Assembly (NCBI GenBank): GCA_964019415.1
Contig: OZ025880.1
Span: 4,435,813 to 4,499,812 of the forward strand
Reading direction: 5' to 3'
Source of the DNA: Ianthella basta
Taxonomy: Eukaryota > Porifera > Demospongiae > Verongiida > Ianthellidae
DNA length: 64,000 nucleotides
This document shows, in pieces, positions 37,501-50,854 of the stretch. Within the stretch, counting starts at the first letter, position 1. The number at the start of each line of letters is the position of its first letter. A program made the translations under genes and the position numbers. Under the pieces are notes generated by a model that searched no databases, was not told the DNA's origin, and was given only the letters and a program-made list of their open reading frames with translations.

Positions 37501-40500
37501 TACATTTACATGTATAATTAGACGAATGTAAAGCATTGTGGGGGCGAGCGGGAGTATATATGCATGCAGGGGCATGTTGGTAAGTAATGACGGAGACAGC
37601 AGGATTTGCATTAAGGTGTGCCTTGCAGTGTCAGACTGCGCAACTGCAAGTGCACAATGTGTACAATTAAGAAATAGACAGATGCAAAGTTAACTTCGGC
37701 TACAGCAAGCAAGGCTGAGTAAGAGAAGGTAGCTAAATGGTAGCAAAGCTGCAGCACACTTCGAACCCAGCCCGTGCAGTCTTTGTAGAGGCAAGTGGTC
37801 CAGTGCACCCTCACTCACGATCCTGACAGGCGCTGCCCAGTGGGATTGTAAGAATGTGAAGCTGTACCGGGCAGATGCAACTTTCCGCCACAACAAGCAA
37901 GGGAACCATCAAACTACAGCACACTTCCCCCCTGACCCACTCAGTCCCTGTGTAGGCAGTGAGCCCATGCCCACGTCCAGTTCCCCATCCCCATCCTGCC
38001 AGTTGCCTCATCCAGCGGAGTCTCTACAGCTAGTAGGCAAAACACTAAAAGACAGCGGCATCGATAATGCAGCCCGCCGCCGCTGCTAGATCAACTCCCT
38101 GCAGTGTCTTGTCCTAATTGCAGAAGCCCCCAGTGAGGGTCAGTGAGAACAAATGTTGACTTGGCATTTGTTTGGTCAGTGCAAATTAATCTGCCAGGCA
38201 GCTTTCTGCTTCAGTCCTTCCCAGCGCATCACGACACATTGTCCACAGTAGGAAGTCCTTTACATATGTTGAACACATTTCATTCCTCCTGGAATGGAAC
38301 ACTTTCAGCCTTTGGGCTAGCATTTAATTGTAGCAGCACCAAACTGAAATGTTTGTTCATCCAAAAAATCAATATGATGATAAAGGTATTGGAGCTTCAA
38401 AATTTTCATTCCAGTTGCAACAAACCTGTTATACCATGGCTACTCGAGCACTCAACTCTTTTATAGCCCTCATGGCCATTACTTTTATATACTTGTATGT
38501 ATACATAGTAACATCATAATATATATTATATATCACGTTTGTCACTTTCTGTGTTCATGTAGAGTTGAAGCGTCAACAGGAGTTCCAGAAATTTCGGAGA
38601 CTGATGCAGGTATGCATTTACAACATGCTGCAGCAATGGTTTCAACTGCATGGAGTCTTGTCTAGCCAGCCCACTTTCTCCCCTCCTTTTACGACATTAT
38701 CGCCTTGTTTATACAGTGCAAGTAAAAATATACACCACTAATCTAAAGTAAATAATATAATGTAATATAATATAATATAATATAATATAGCATGATATAA
38801 TATAATATAATATAATATGTATTAGTTATAACACCTCCTTGAGAGATGTCACTGATTTCTAAGCACGAGCCCTGAGGGCGCAAAGTGCCCGATTGAAGGG
38901 GAGTGCTTATATAGCAACGACATCCTGACATACTCTATATTATTTATTTGCCAAACAAAAGTAAGCGTGGGCGAATGTTAATTGGTTTCTTACCAAATAA
39001 GGAAAGCATTAGTGCGGGCAAATCCAATGCATTATCATTCTTTAGGCTAGCGAGGAGCCTAGTGAACCAGGCAGAAATGCCCGTACGCTGCCTCTCCGGA
39101 AACCTCTTCATCTACAAAGGAGATGTCTTGCCCCACTTCTGCAACACGGTCGGAGGCGCCAACAAGACTTTGCTGGTGAATCTTGTGTCAGTGGAAGGTG
39201 CGCCCGATAGCAGTGGAGGCAGAGAGAGCCAAGCTGGCTCAGAGGAATCTAACGGTGCTTCATTCGGTAGCTAGCTAGCTACCTGAGATGTCTTTTGGAC
39301 CCGGTCCTCTCGTGTGTAAGAATGGGCCACCATCAACGCACAAATTTTGACAGCTGTAGTATGGCAGTAGTAGTATGGCAGTAATCAGTTTGCTCAGTGC
39401 TTCCAATAGGATGAAGCTTTTTGCGCCGTTTACTAGGACTGAAACTACAGTGGCACCATTGATATTCAAAACCCAACCATATAAATGGTAGGGTAGTGTA
39501 GAGTTACTGTATGCTTCATTGGACTGTTTTTGTTTGATCTTAAAGCAAGCACTTACATGTGAAGTGTTATTGCTATTGATTGAATCACACTGAACCCGAT
39601 TAGATATTCTTGCTCTCCAATAAGATATACAATCACTGTCTGATAAGACATTGTCACCTCTCACTGCAAGTAGCACTTTATAGTCACTCACTAAATATGT
39701 CAACCACCTAGCAACGGCAAATGAAATATAACATAATATAATGTCTGGGGATTTGGAGGCTCCCATGAGCATGTGCTATGTAAGACAGTATGGGAGACTT
39801 TAAGAGTTTTCAATTATACAGAATTTTTTTGATTAGGGCTTTGACTTTGTACAAGGAGCCTGGAAACTTGTAATACAAATGCGCATAAGATAAAACTTTA
39901 TGTATAACAAATATTAGTATAAATATAGTCAGAACCAGGAACATTAGCGTTGGGAGGTGCCATAATTCACAAATTGTTCCCGCATAGATACCTTGCATTG
40001 TTAACCCATATCCATCCAATCCATATGTCACAGTTTTTGGAGCACTGAATGCACGTCTATATTGTTGTCCGATTTAGGTATTCGTATGGCTTCATGTTCG
40101 TAATCATGTAAGCTTCTGTCATTGCAAATGGCGGCGCTCACGTCTTTCTTTGCAAAGCTTGAAATAATCTCTAATGCATAGCATTTCACTGTCTCTCAAT
40201 CGAACGAAATGTGTTCTTGAACATGTGTTAATAGAGTGATACTCATAAAATGCTTAACAAAAGACTCTTCTGTGAGATACAGCTCCAACTATCACGGATG
40301 GAGATTGTAAAATGGCCGCGTTTGACGCTCTCTGTTTCTTTGACTGAAAGTCATTTTTCTTCGTATTTCGCTGTGTATCCAAAAGAATGAAAAGTCTTTC
40401 TAGAACACGTTTAAGTAATATTGTTGTAGTAGAAAGCTTACCTAACTATTTCCCTGCAAGGTACAGCCCCAAATGCAGCAGAGGTCGAAAAACTCATTGG

Positions 40501-43500
40501 CTTATGAGAGACAATCGAATCATGGCATTGCCACTTAGGATAGCCTTTTTAGCCAGCACACTTCTGCAGGATCCAAGTACATAACATGTACATCCTCATT
40601 CAGAATCTTCAGGCTACTAGCAATGCTGCATCCTCAACTATCAGAGCTATTGTACACAGGGAAGTTGTTAGCAGGTAGTTTGTTAACTCGAAATATTGTT
40701 GTTCAAAAAATGTGATGCCGTTAATGCCAAATGACACATTTAGATGTTATAGCCAAAGAGGATTTAAGAGCATTTCTTCTCTGGCTGCAACTATGCCACA
40801 CCAACATTTGTTTGCATGACATGTACTAGTGGCAGAGCCTTCTCAGCAGGCCTACCTTGTCTTCTGGATGAACAAGCTGCATACAAGGAACTGCTATATT
40901 TAAGTGAAATTGTGCAACGTCTGCCTTGTCTGTTTTTCAATCCCAAACACTTGCAAAGTGTCATGAATCTGAGAAAGAAGGACTCTGCATCTTCCTGTGC
41001 TAAACGTGTATTATACATGAGAAGGAAAGGATCATAAGCATAAACACAGCAAGGCCCGATGGAAGAAGCTACGTCCAAAGACAAAGCCGATGGAAGGAGC
41101 TACGGTCCGAAGACCTTAAGGCAACCTGTCGAAACAAGTCACGATCGGCGTCAATACTGTCCGTAGATCTTTGAAACGACTTTGGGCTGCAAAGAAAGTG
41201 GCGCCACCCGGAATCAAACCCAGAACATCTGGCTTTAGCTGCCAATGCTCTAGCCACTGAGCTACGACACCCCGCCGGCAACCACTCGCTTTGCAGCCCA
41301 TATAAACCATGCTTGAGGTGATTATTGCTAGATTAAAGGATAATTGCTGCGTAGAAATAGCTGAGAAGGAAAGGATCATAAGCGTAAACACAGCAAGGCC
41401 CGATGGAAGAAGTTACGTCCGAAGACAAAGCCAATGGAAGGAGCTACGGTCCGAAGACCTTAAGGCAACCTGTCGAAACAAGTCACAATCTTCCATTGGG
41501 CCTTGCTGTGTTTACGCTTATGATCCTTTCCTTCTGAGCTATTTCTATGCAGCAATTATCATTTAAATAGTGTATTATACATATTGCTCAAAGGAAACAT
41601 GTCTTCACATGAAGAGCCCAAATAAACATTGGGGCCAAAAGGCTGTCTGCCATTCTGGACTATATGGTTAAACAGAAAGTTCCTCTTGCATTGTCATTTG
41701 GGTAAACAATAACATGAAAGTGCAAAAACATGGTGCATCAATTCCTCATACATATATACAGCTATCGGATTATTATTTTAACAAAAGATAAATTGGCTGC
41801 ATGGCACGATGTTAAAACTGTGTTTGTAATGGCCTACATTGGACCTGTGATTCTAGCAAATTCCGGGCAACCCGGCACCTGCAATTGCTGATGACCACCA
41901 TTTATTAGTTCATGCCTACAACTGGAACAACATGCTATTAAATAAGTCTGTTCTATAAGTATATGCTAGTGTGTACATTTGGTTGATCCTAATTGCATGT
42001 GATGCAGGAATGCAGATCGAGTGAAATTTACACAAATGAGGTGTGTCACCGGGTCGAGTTACTACCACTACCTAAATTTTTGTCAGGCCATTTCTAAATC
42101 CCTTGTAAGATATTGGAAACTAATGCTTATTGATTTATATTCATTAGCTCTAATTTCACCTTACTGAAAACAATCAGCTGTAGTGTTGTATAATACACAT
42201 GCTTATTTCAATTTATGTAGGAATGTCTTGACGAGGCTACAATTGCTACTAAGATTGGTAGACACCACTCTGCCTGTGTGAAGACCGTTGAGGATGTGAT
42301 GGTTACTCTTAATAGAATGGAAGATCAATTGAAAGATAAGCAGTACGAAATACAAATGACACATTTAGTCCCTAATTGATTGAAACTACAGTAGAGCCTG
42401 TGTCAGTGGTCACCTAAGTTAGCAGTCATCTAGCATAAGCCTAGGCCTGTCAGTAGAACAAGTATGTCGAGTTAAAAAATACTCGTGGGGCTGCCACCCC
42501 AACTCGAAATACTTGCTCCCTATGGTTGCTGCTGTCAATATAGTAGCTAGTGCAACTAATTTTGTGTAACTCATCAGTACACTTGTGAACACACTTCATA
42601 GGCAAGAATGAACACAAATGATTGAAGCGGACATGAATAGAGTCAAAATATTTGACACACATTTGCACAACGGCACAGTACATTAACCGACATATCTTGT
42701 ACACAGTTTGCACATTCTCAGAGTTGCCAAAACACAATCAAGTATATACACGCACAGACACACAAACAAACAACCCCTCCACCCCCACCCACCCCCACCC
42801 ACCCACACACATACGCATGTAGCTAAACACACATGCAAACTTACGTACATGCTTTCTAAAAGACATGGATGAGAGGAGAGGGACATGGATGAAGGGCACA
42901 CATAACTGCAAATGCTTTACAGCACACCCGCAGTCATTGCAGCAGCTAGGGTTCTAGTGTGGCAAAAGGCAGTTCGCTCTACCACACTACGTGCACCATC
43001 TGGAGGAAATTTCGAAGGGTAACTTGTGCGCGCTTAAGCTTTAAACGCCATAGACCGTTAGCAAATGTTTGCATACTGAATTTGTGGGGCTCGCCAAGTT
43101 CTACATCGTTCCTGTCACTTCTCTGAGACAGGGAACTGAAGTCCTTCAACGGGGCCATGATTGAAAGCATAGTGTGAACCAAGTTGCCAAACTGCTGGGT
43201 GTTATCCCTCTGTTTTCAGTACATCTTCAGACTAGAGGTGATGTAGTTGCCTGTTCAAAAAAACAGCAGCATTTCACCCTTTTATAGGCTTCATCAGCCA
43301 CTTCTGGTTGAAGCCTGTATCAGATGAAACATTGTATTAAAGTTGAATATAATAGCAAGATGGAACTCTACTAGTGTGTTTGATTGTCCAAATGAACTAA
43401 CATTCAACTACCTAGAGTTGTCAAATATAATTTTCATAACATACTAAGAATTAGTCTGTAGTTACCAGAACAGTCCTGGCAATGCAATTATTATTATGAC

Positions 43501-46500
43501 CCTTGCCTATTATTTGGGTTCAGCAGCAATTGTATATAACAATCCCAGCATGTGCTTTTTTCATGCAGGAGTGAATTGGAAAGAGAGAAAGCATCCAAAA
43601 CATCCATACTTAGGAAGATTGTTGCTGATAAAGAGACACTTGAAGAAATATCTGAAGAGCATGTACAAAGTGCATTGAAAATACTTGATGCATTGGTATG
43701 TTGAAGGTAGAAATTCTGTCAAGCATGTTCTCAATTATACTTTACTTGCTGCATACTGTTGTCCACACACCCTAGGCCAGCTCAAAATTCATCCTATTTC
43801 TCCGTCAGTACCACATAATCATCTATAAATTTATGCCCTCAATCCGTCTCTATGAATCCTAGCTATGACCATAACTCTTTCCACTGCATGCGAACCCCCT
43901 CTTTTGTATGGGTAGGTATGAACTGCTCTTTAGTACTAGCCTTTCACCAGAACTTTACTGCTTCCTTTCTGACTCTGTGAAAGGTTGGGAATGATATAGA
44001 AAAGGATATGTAAGGAGTGGAGGAATATTTAACTTGAACTACGTATGTAAGATAATCGTGTTAACTATTATCAAAATTTTCTACTCACATTTGGGATGTG
44101 TCTCAATTTTCTGGATTCAATGCTGATTCCCCGTGCTTTCCAATGCAGATTGCATTTGAGTACATCAACATTCATGTGAAACTAAAGCTACGCTTGTGCA
44201 AACTCTTCTCAACAACTGCATCCTAGACAGAGAATTGCTGCTACAGTTAGCTATATAGCAACCTAAAACCACAAAATGTCAATATGGAACAGATAGAAAG
44301 GCAGCAAGCAACACATGAGCACAGAATGGTACACAAACACACATCTTTCATGTTGTGCCGCAACTCATCTGTTCATCTGTTCATGTGTTGGTGAAAACTG
44401 CATTCCTTCCAGGTCTAGAAGTGGGTCTTTGCAGTGTATCTCATGAATAGTTTCACAGATCAACAGAGGCTACACTGAACTGCTCAAGCACGAGTCTGTG
44501 TACCATTCTGTATTCTCTGATTTTCACAACGGGCTATGCTGTCATCGGCATGCATTTCCCCATCTATAGGAAGCTGTAGCTGCATATGATTGTTTCAGAC
44601 CAGTGGGAAACACAAGGATTTAGCTGCAGGTTTACACAAAGTAGCTTACTTTCTCTCTGTGTGATCTGTAGTAGAAGTGGAGGAAAAATGGAGTGTGCCA
44701 AAACGTCAGTCACACAAAAAGATTATACTGCTACAGGACATGTACAACAACCAGGACACTGCATCCGCACTGCATTCACGCCTGAGGGCAAGTGAAATAA
44801 GAAGCATATAGTCTGCAACGTAGTGTACTATAATTGTAATTGCAAACTATTGTTTTTAAAAAGTTAGGCCATAGTAATTAAATTTCTGTTTCTCATCCTA
44901 CCCGTTGCCTTCAAAGTCAGGTGGGCGGACAGGCAAATTACAAGCAAAGGAAATAATTACATAGCTTTTTATATTGCAGAAACCTGTGTTAGGCTGCATG
45001 TGAGAAATTTGCAATGGTGTGTGTTTTTCAAGGCTTGAAAAGGCAATATCCAATGCGGACTTAGTATATATTAATACATTGTGTTTTTGCCAGCTCCTCT
45101 GTCAGTAGGTGTATGAGGAAGGGGATGAAAAGAGGAAAATTTAATTGCTGTGGCCTTAAGAAGAATGTACATTGCTGATTCACTGAACCCTCGAATGTTT
45201 CATAGGTAAACATGTAGGAGATCAGAAGGAATGAATCTACAAGATATCACGATTCTTTTGTAGAAGCACTGCTCATGTTGTCACCGTGGCCAGAGGAACT
45301 TAGTAACTACATAGCTACTTAGACTGCAATGAGGCCTATGCAAAGAGTGTTACAGCATAGTAACACCGCAGTTTCAATGTGTTTGGTCTCTGAAGATATT
45401 CTATGGGATACAGGTGCACAGTTGGTATAGTGACATATGCCAGGCCTTATCAAGTTTGGACTGCTTGCAGAAAATAACATCTGAATTTACTGTAGCTACA
45501 ATATGGAGACGGGGCAGGGCAGTCACTTTGAAAGAATAAAGAAGGCGCCACTTGTACGGGTCGGAACGTTTTAGCTTGCAGTTGTTACAGTGCAGTGTGG
45601 CAGTGGAAGCCTGTTGTATTCAGTAGAGAAAGGACAATTTCAGTTGTGCCAAAGACACTTCATGCTTAATGTTTGCATCTTCATTCATCCATCCTTGGAT
45701 GAACATGGCATGCACACAAGCAAGTCATGCACAATCATGGGATGAAATGAGCATACACTGTCAAAACACGACAAGGTGGCGCATGCACATGTTGCAAGAA
45801 AGTGACACATGCAATGTGAACAGCAGCTGCACAGCAAGAAAGGTGTGAAAAATGAACGACAATCTTGAAATAAAATAAACTTCATACATTAAGCTGATTG
45901 GCTAAAATGAGAGCTCAGAGTTCTCCGGGCAATTAATAACCCAGCTAGCTTGGTTATATACGATTTATAGTCTTTTGGTCTAGTCTTTTGGTTTGATGTC
46001 TCTGGCATTGCCTTGGCAACCAATAATGAATTATTCTTATTGTGTGCAGTTTGATGACATGCATGAGAAGATCAAGAAGACTCTGCTAGGAGAAATAGCA
46101 GTGTATCGTCCCAAGTCAGATAAAGAAAAATGGGCAGACTACCAAGCAGGAATGATAGAACACTTGGATGAGGCAAGGAAGGAAGTGATGGAGTCATCTG
46201 AGGAACTAATGAGCACATTTGTCATTGACAGGATGGCATCTCTGCAAGGTACAGTCAACCTAATTACATTGCATACAGTTCTACATAATTGTCCACAGCA
46301 CTGTGTGCACATGTAAGTGCACATGCTACTCATTTGCAGCTGCAATTGAAGAAGCACAGGCAAAGATTGATCAACACAGGTATGCATTAATGATTCACCC
46401 TTGCTAGGAATTTGAACATTGTATTGTGTATGCACACAATGCATGAATTGAACAAATTGCCATGATTTGATGTTATTGGCATTCAAATTATTATAGCCAC

Positions 46501-48789
46501 GTTTTACATGGAAACGTTTCTAAGTGCAGAGATGTTATCACAGAGGGAATATCACTTCTGTTTTTGCCATGTTTACATGGAAAGACCAAGGTGCTACCCA
46601 ACAGCCTTGTTCAGCTATTGTGAGAAGATGGCTTCTTTCTATTTTCGGGCAGTGACCAACTTAAGAGGATCTACCAACGAAGAGGAATGAGTGTGTGGCA
46701 AAGGAAAGGACTGGTTAGGTGAAGGATGGTACGATGAATAAACACAGTCCAATATGATGCACACAAAGGAGTAGACGTTTGTTTCGACTAATGAAGACGT
46801 GGAACTAATCGGCAGAGCTATGCATGCTATGATTTGAGGTACCAGGAAACAAATCCAGCTTCTATCTTTGCCAACAGGAATGAATGGTTTTGTCTTTAAT
46901 TTGCTTCCAAAAATTCTGTTTTTGCCCGTTTACATGGCAACATTACGGCTACCTTTTCTAAGCCTTCCACCTTGGAATGTATCATTGAAAACCATCGTTG
47001 TCCAAATCATTTTCAGTATTTTTGTGTAAATGGAAAGTCCAAACGCAACCAAACACATTATGGATATAAATTATACAGGCAAAACCATTTCCATGACCTA
47101 ATACAGAAGTTAGAGAGTTAAAGAGTGATAGCATATAGCAACTGGACTCACAACAATCAAACTTCAATCCATGGATCTTTCTCAACTGGTGTAAAACTGA
47201 AATGACTTAAGAGAAACTAGTTCTGTAAATTTGTTGGTGGGTGTGGCAGTGGATGATGTGTGAATATATAGAATAGCATGCATGACATTAGAATGTAATT
47301 AGTGAACATTAGAATATAATGAATGGGCAATGGTAGTTGGTTGGGGAGGCATTGCAGCAGGTCCCAGATAGGTCTGAAGATGTGGCCATGGTCAAGGTTG
47401 GAGGTTATGACTCGAAAAGTCTAGATATTAGTTTGATTCTTGTGAATTCCAGTGGCTGCTCTATCACTCATTAAGTCTCTAACCTCAGTTATTCATGCAG
47501 CAATGAGCCTCTATCAAATCATTATATCAATGCAGTTTGAGTTTGGAGCAACCAGCTTGTGTTGACCTGGCTAGAGGATATCGTGCTAGACCAAAGTTTA
47601 CACGATTTGTGAGAGATTCATCGGTAAGTCATTCATTATGAAGTCAATCATCGGCAAGTAGTGTGCACAATATTGGGCTGAAGTTGGTAGATTGTGGGTA
47701 AGTGTACGTACAGTTCCACCCTTGGCTTCTGAGGTATTGCGGCTACATTACATCTACTATGTTGTGAAGTATAATGATCTGAGACTCTGAGGTTAGTGAA
47801 TTTTTCTGTTTAGAAGCTATGCTCTTATGAAGCACCTGCAGCTAATGGGAGCACCAATTAGGGTTCAATCTACTGCATGGGGGGGGGGATCATACACAAG
47901 CACTCCAGCTTTCTCCCAAAGTGCTTGCCAATTGCAGGTAGTAAAATTACAGTAAAGTGAATTTTAACTCTCAGAAAGCCATTCTCAAAGGGCCTAAATC
48001 CAAAACTTCTTAGCCTCTGGAACTCTGAAGCTATATGTCCAACTTCTGCAAAGGGTGGCAGTTGCTAATCAGCTTAATTGGTAATGCTGTAATGGTGCAC
48101 ACGATGGTTGCTATAGGCTGGCAAGCATCAACCAAATAATGCAATATGTTGGAGGACAATGCAGTGTAATAAACTTAAATTAGTGCACTAAGTCTTGCCT
48201 ATCTCTTTGCTTGCCCACACTTGTGCATGGGGTGGGGCTGGGGTCAGTGGTTTTAATGTATAGACGTTGTCTGTCCTTGCAGCATTCATTTCTGAAAGAC
48301 GTGCGGTCTGCTTGGAAAACGAACCCCCATGCTGACAGCAGTTTTGAATTCATTACTTTGAATGGTTTAGAATGTAAGGTGCCGAAGTGGTTTAAGCACA
48401 GCGCTGGAAGTGATTTTTGGGAAGTATTCTTCTGGGTAAGTATGATGTGTGGATAGTACAAATCACAATTTCTTTCATACTGTTGACTTTCCTGCCAATC
48501 TGTGTGCCACAAGCATTCCGTCTTGCATGCATGCTCACCCACAGGAAGCATGCAGAAGCAATAGATTGAATGGTAATCATTGGATATTATGCCAAACCTA
48601 ACAAGTATTTCGAGTTAAAAAAACTCGTGGGGCTGCCGCCCCAACTCGAAATACTTGCTCCCTTCGGTCGCTGCTCTGTCACTCATGATTGGTAACACAT
48701 GACATTGTGTCATACACCTCAGTGACAGTACACATACACCACTAGTCACCAAACATAGCTACATGACACACACACACACATACACATGT

Positions 48790-48827
<38 letters not shown>

Positions 48828-48868
48828 GCACGCACGCACACATACACATGTGCAAACACACAGACACA

Positions 48869-48925
<57 letters not shown>

Positions 48926-49590
48926 CACACACCACACACGCACACACCACACATGCACAGAGAAATCTCCAGCAAAGACAGACACATGACTGCTTACAGC
49001 ACATGCATTTACCGTGAATATTCACAGAAATATAATGTACCAAGGAACCCACAGTCGCCAGAGTAGCTAGTGGTCTGTGATGGCAAAAGCTACGTACGTT
49101 TGCTACAGCGCAGTACGCGTGGGCCAGGTTCTGAAGAGCATTTAGAAGGGCAACCGTGCGAGCTAAGCTTTTCAACGCTAGAAATGGTTGAAGAATGTTA
49201 GCGTCAACATATCACGGCGCTCACCAGTTTCTACGTTACTCCTGTCATGTGTTCCAGGCGGTGGAGTGAAGTCCTCCGAGGCGGGCGCGGCCATTATCGA
49301 AGAAGGCGCGGGCGAAGTCGATGACCTGTTGGGCGCTGTCTAGAAGCTGTCTCTTTGTCCGTCGACCAGAAGTGCTGTAGGAGTCTGTTCCAGGGTCAGA
49401 GGCGGAAGAGAACGTCCAAAGTTCGCTAAGACGTCGTTTCGAAGCCGGTTTTCAAAGTCCCTTGGCCTTGCACACGGTCTACTTCCGGCCGAATAAAATG
49501 GCCGACAATATAAATTCCCTATACCCAATACTTCGCCCAATACATTCGATATAAATGTAAGCATTGACGCACAACCGTAGGTTGGCGTAT

Positions 49591-49621
<31 letters not shown>

Positions 49622-50810
49622 AACATGAAGCCATATGAAAACGTCAATTTGAAAACAATATAGGGGCTGCCTGCGGCAGCCCCTAAAAACTACACCAGTA
49701 TTGGTGTCCCAGTTGGTAGGGGGGCACGAAGCCCTATTTAATTGGCAACCAGTGATCACCTCCCCCAATCATCCCACAAAGACAGAAGAGCCATAGACAG
49801 CTGTTTTGCCCTGATTGAGACTCATCCATGTGGCATACTGATAGTTGATGTTGGATGACTGGCTGCTTCCGTATCCACCACCAGTTAAATACTTGTGGTG
49901 CATATGTGGTGAATATCTGGGTCTATTTCAACAACGCCTCAGTCGTGATGACTGTAGCCTTCCTTATCTGTTTCTGTTGAATCCACAAGTGTTTAACTTG
50001 TGGTCGATACAGAAGCAGCAGTCATCCAACATCAACCATCAGTACACTACACCGATGAACCCCAATCAGAGCTAAACAGCTGTCTGTGGCTCTTCTGTCT
50101 CTGTTGGATGACTGGGGGAGGCGATCACTGGTAGCCAACTCAATAGGGCTTTGTGCTCCCTACCAACTGAGACACCAATACTAGTGTAGTTGGTAGGCTG
50201 GGCATTATATTCAGTGATTACCATTCAATCTATTGCCTCTGCAGTGGCTAACTACAAGCAACACCGTTTTCAAGCATGCAGAAGCCAATTGCATTGGCAG
50301 TTTGAGTGCAAGTTAAGTGTGGTGGCCAGTGAAGGTGGTACCTTCTTGCTTGTCATAGGTATAGCAAAGCGGATTGGCTTACTGACCAATTGCAGCTTAT
50401 GAATGTTCATGTTCAGGATATCTCCTAAAGTGTTTGAGGAATGGGGCACCAGATTTGGTAGGAAATCAGACAAGGTTTGATTTAAAGTTATCCGGCCAGA
50501 CTTCTTGCATCTTTTACGGAAATGTGGTATCCTAGAAATAGGATAATGATAGTAATTTGGTTGAACACTAACTCCTCCTTCAGTTTTCTACCAATTTGCA
50601 TGAAATGAAAAGGGGAAAGTGTAGTGGCGCACAATTATACATAGTTATGCTAGGAAATGATCGATTCTAATGCATCAAGGGACTGGAAAGTGGTAAAGCT
50701 TCTTTCAAGTAATGGAGCAAGTAGTTTCTCGTTCAGAGGCTTCTCCATTAATTTGCTGTACAAGTGGAATGACGTCATGTTCAATTAATACAGATCCCCT
50801 GCACGAATGT

Positions 50811-50854
<44 letters not shown>

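Noticed and set aside
41201-41271. Functional tRNA gene
   Set aside because: The loop lacks the conserved T before the anticodon, pairing is weak, and the head continues into a repeated body also found nearby; a SINE explains it better.
47881-47889. Run of nine G as a regulatory element
   Set aside because: A short homopolymer inside an intron, possibly a length error in the assembly; no other support.
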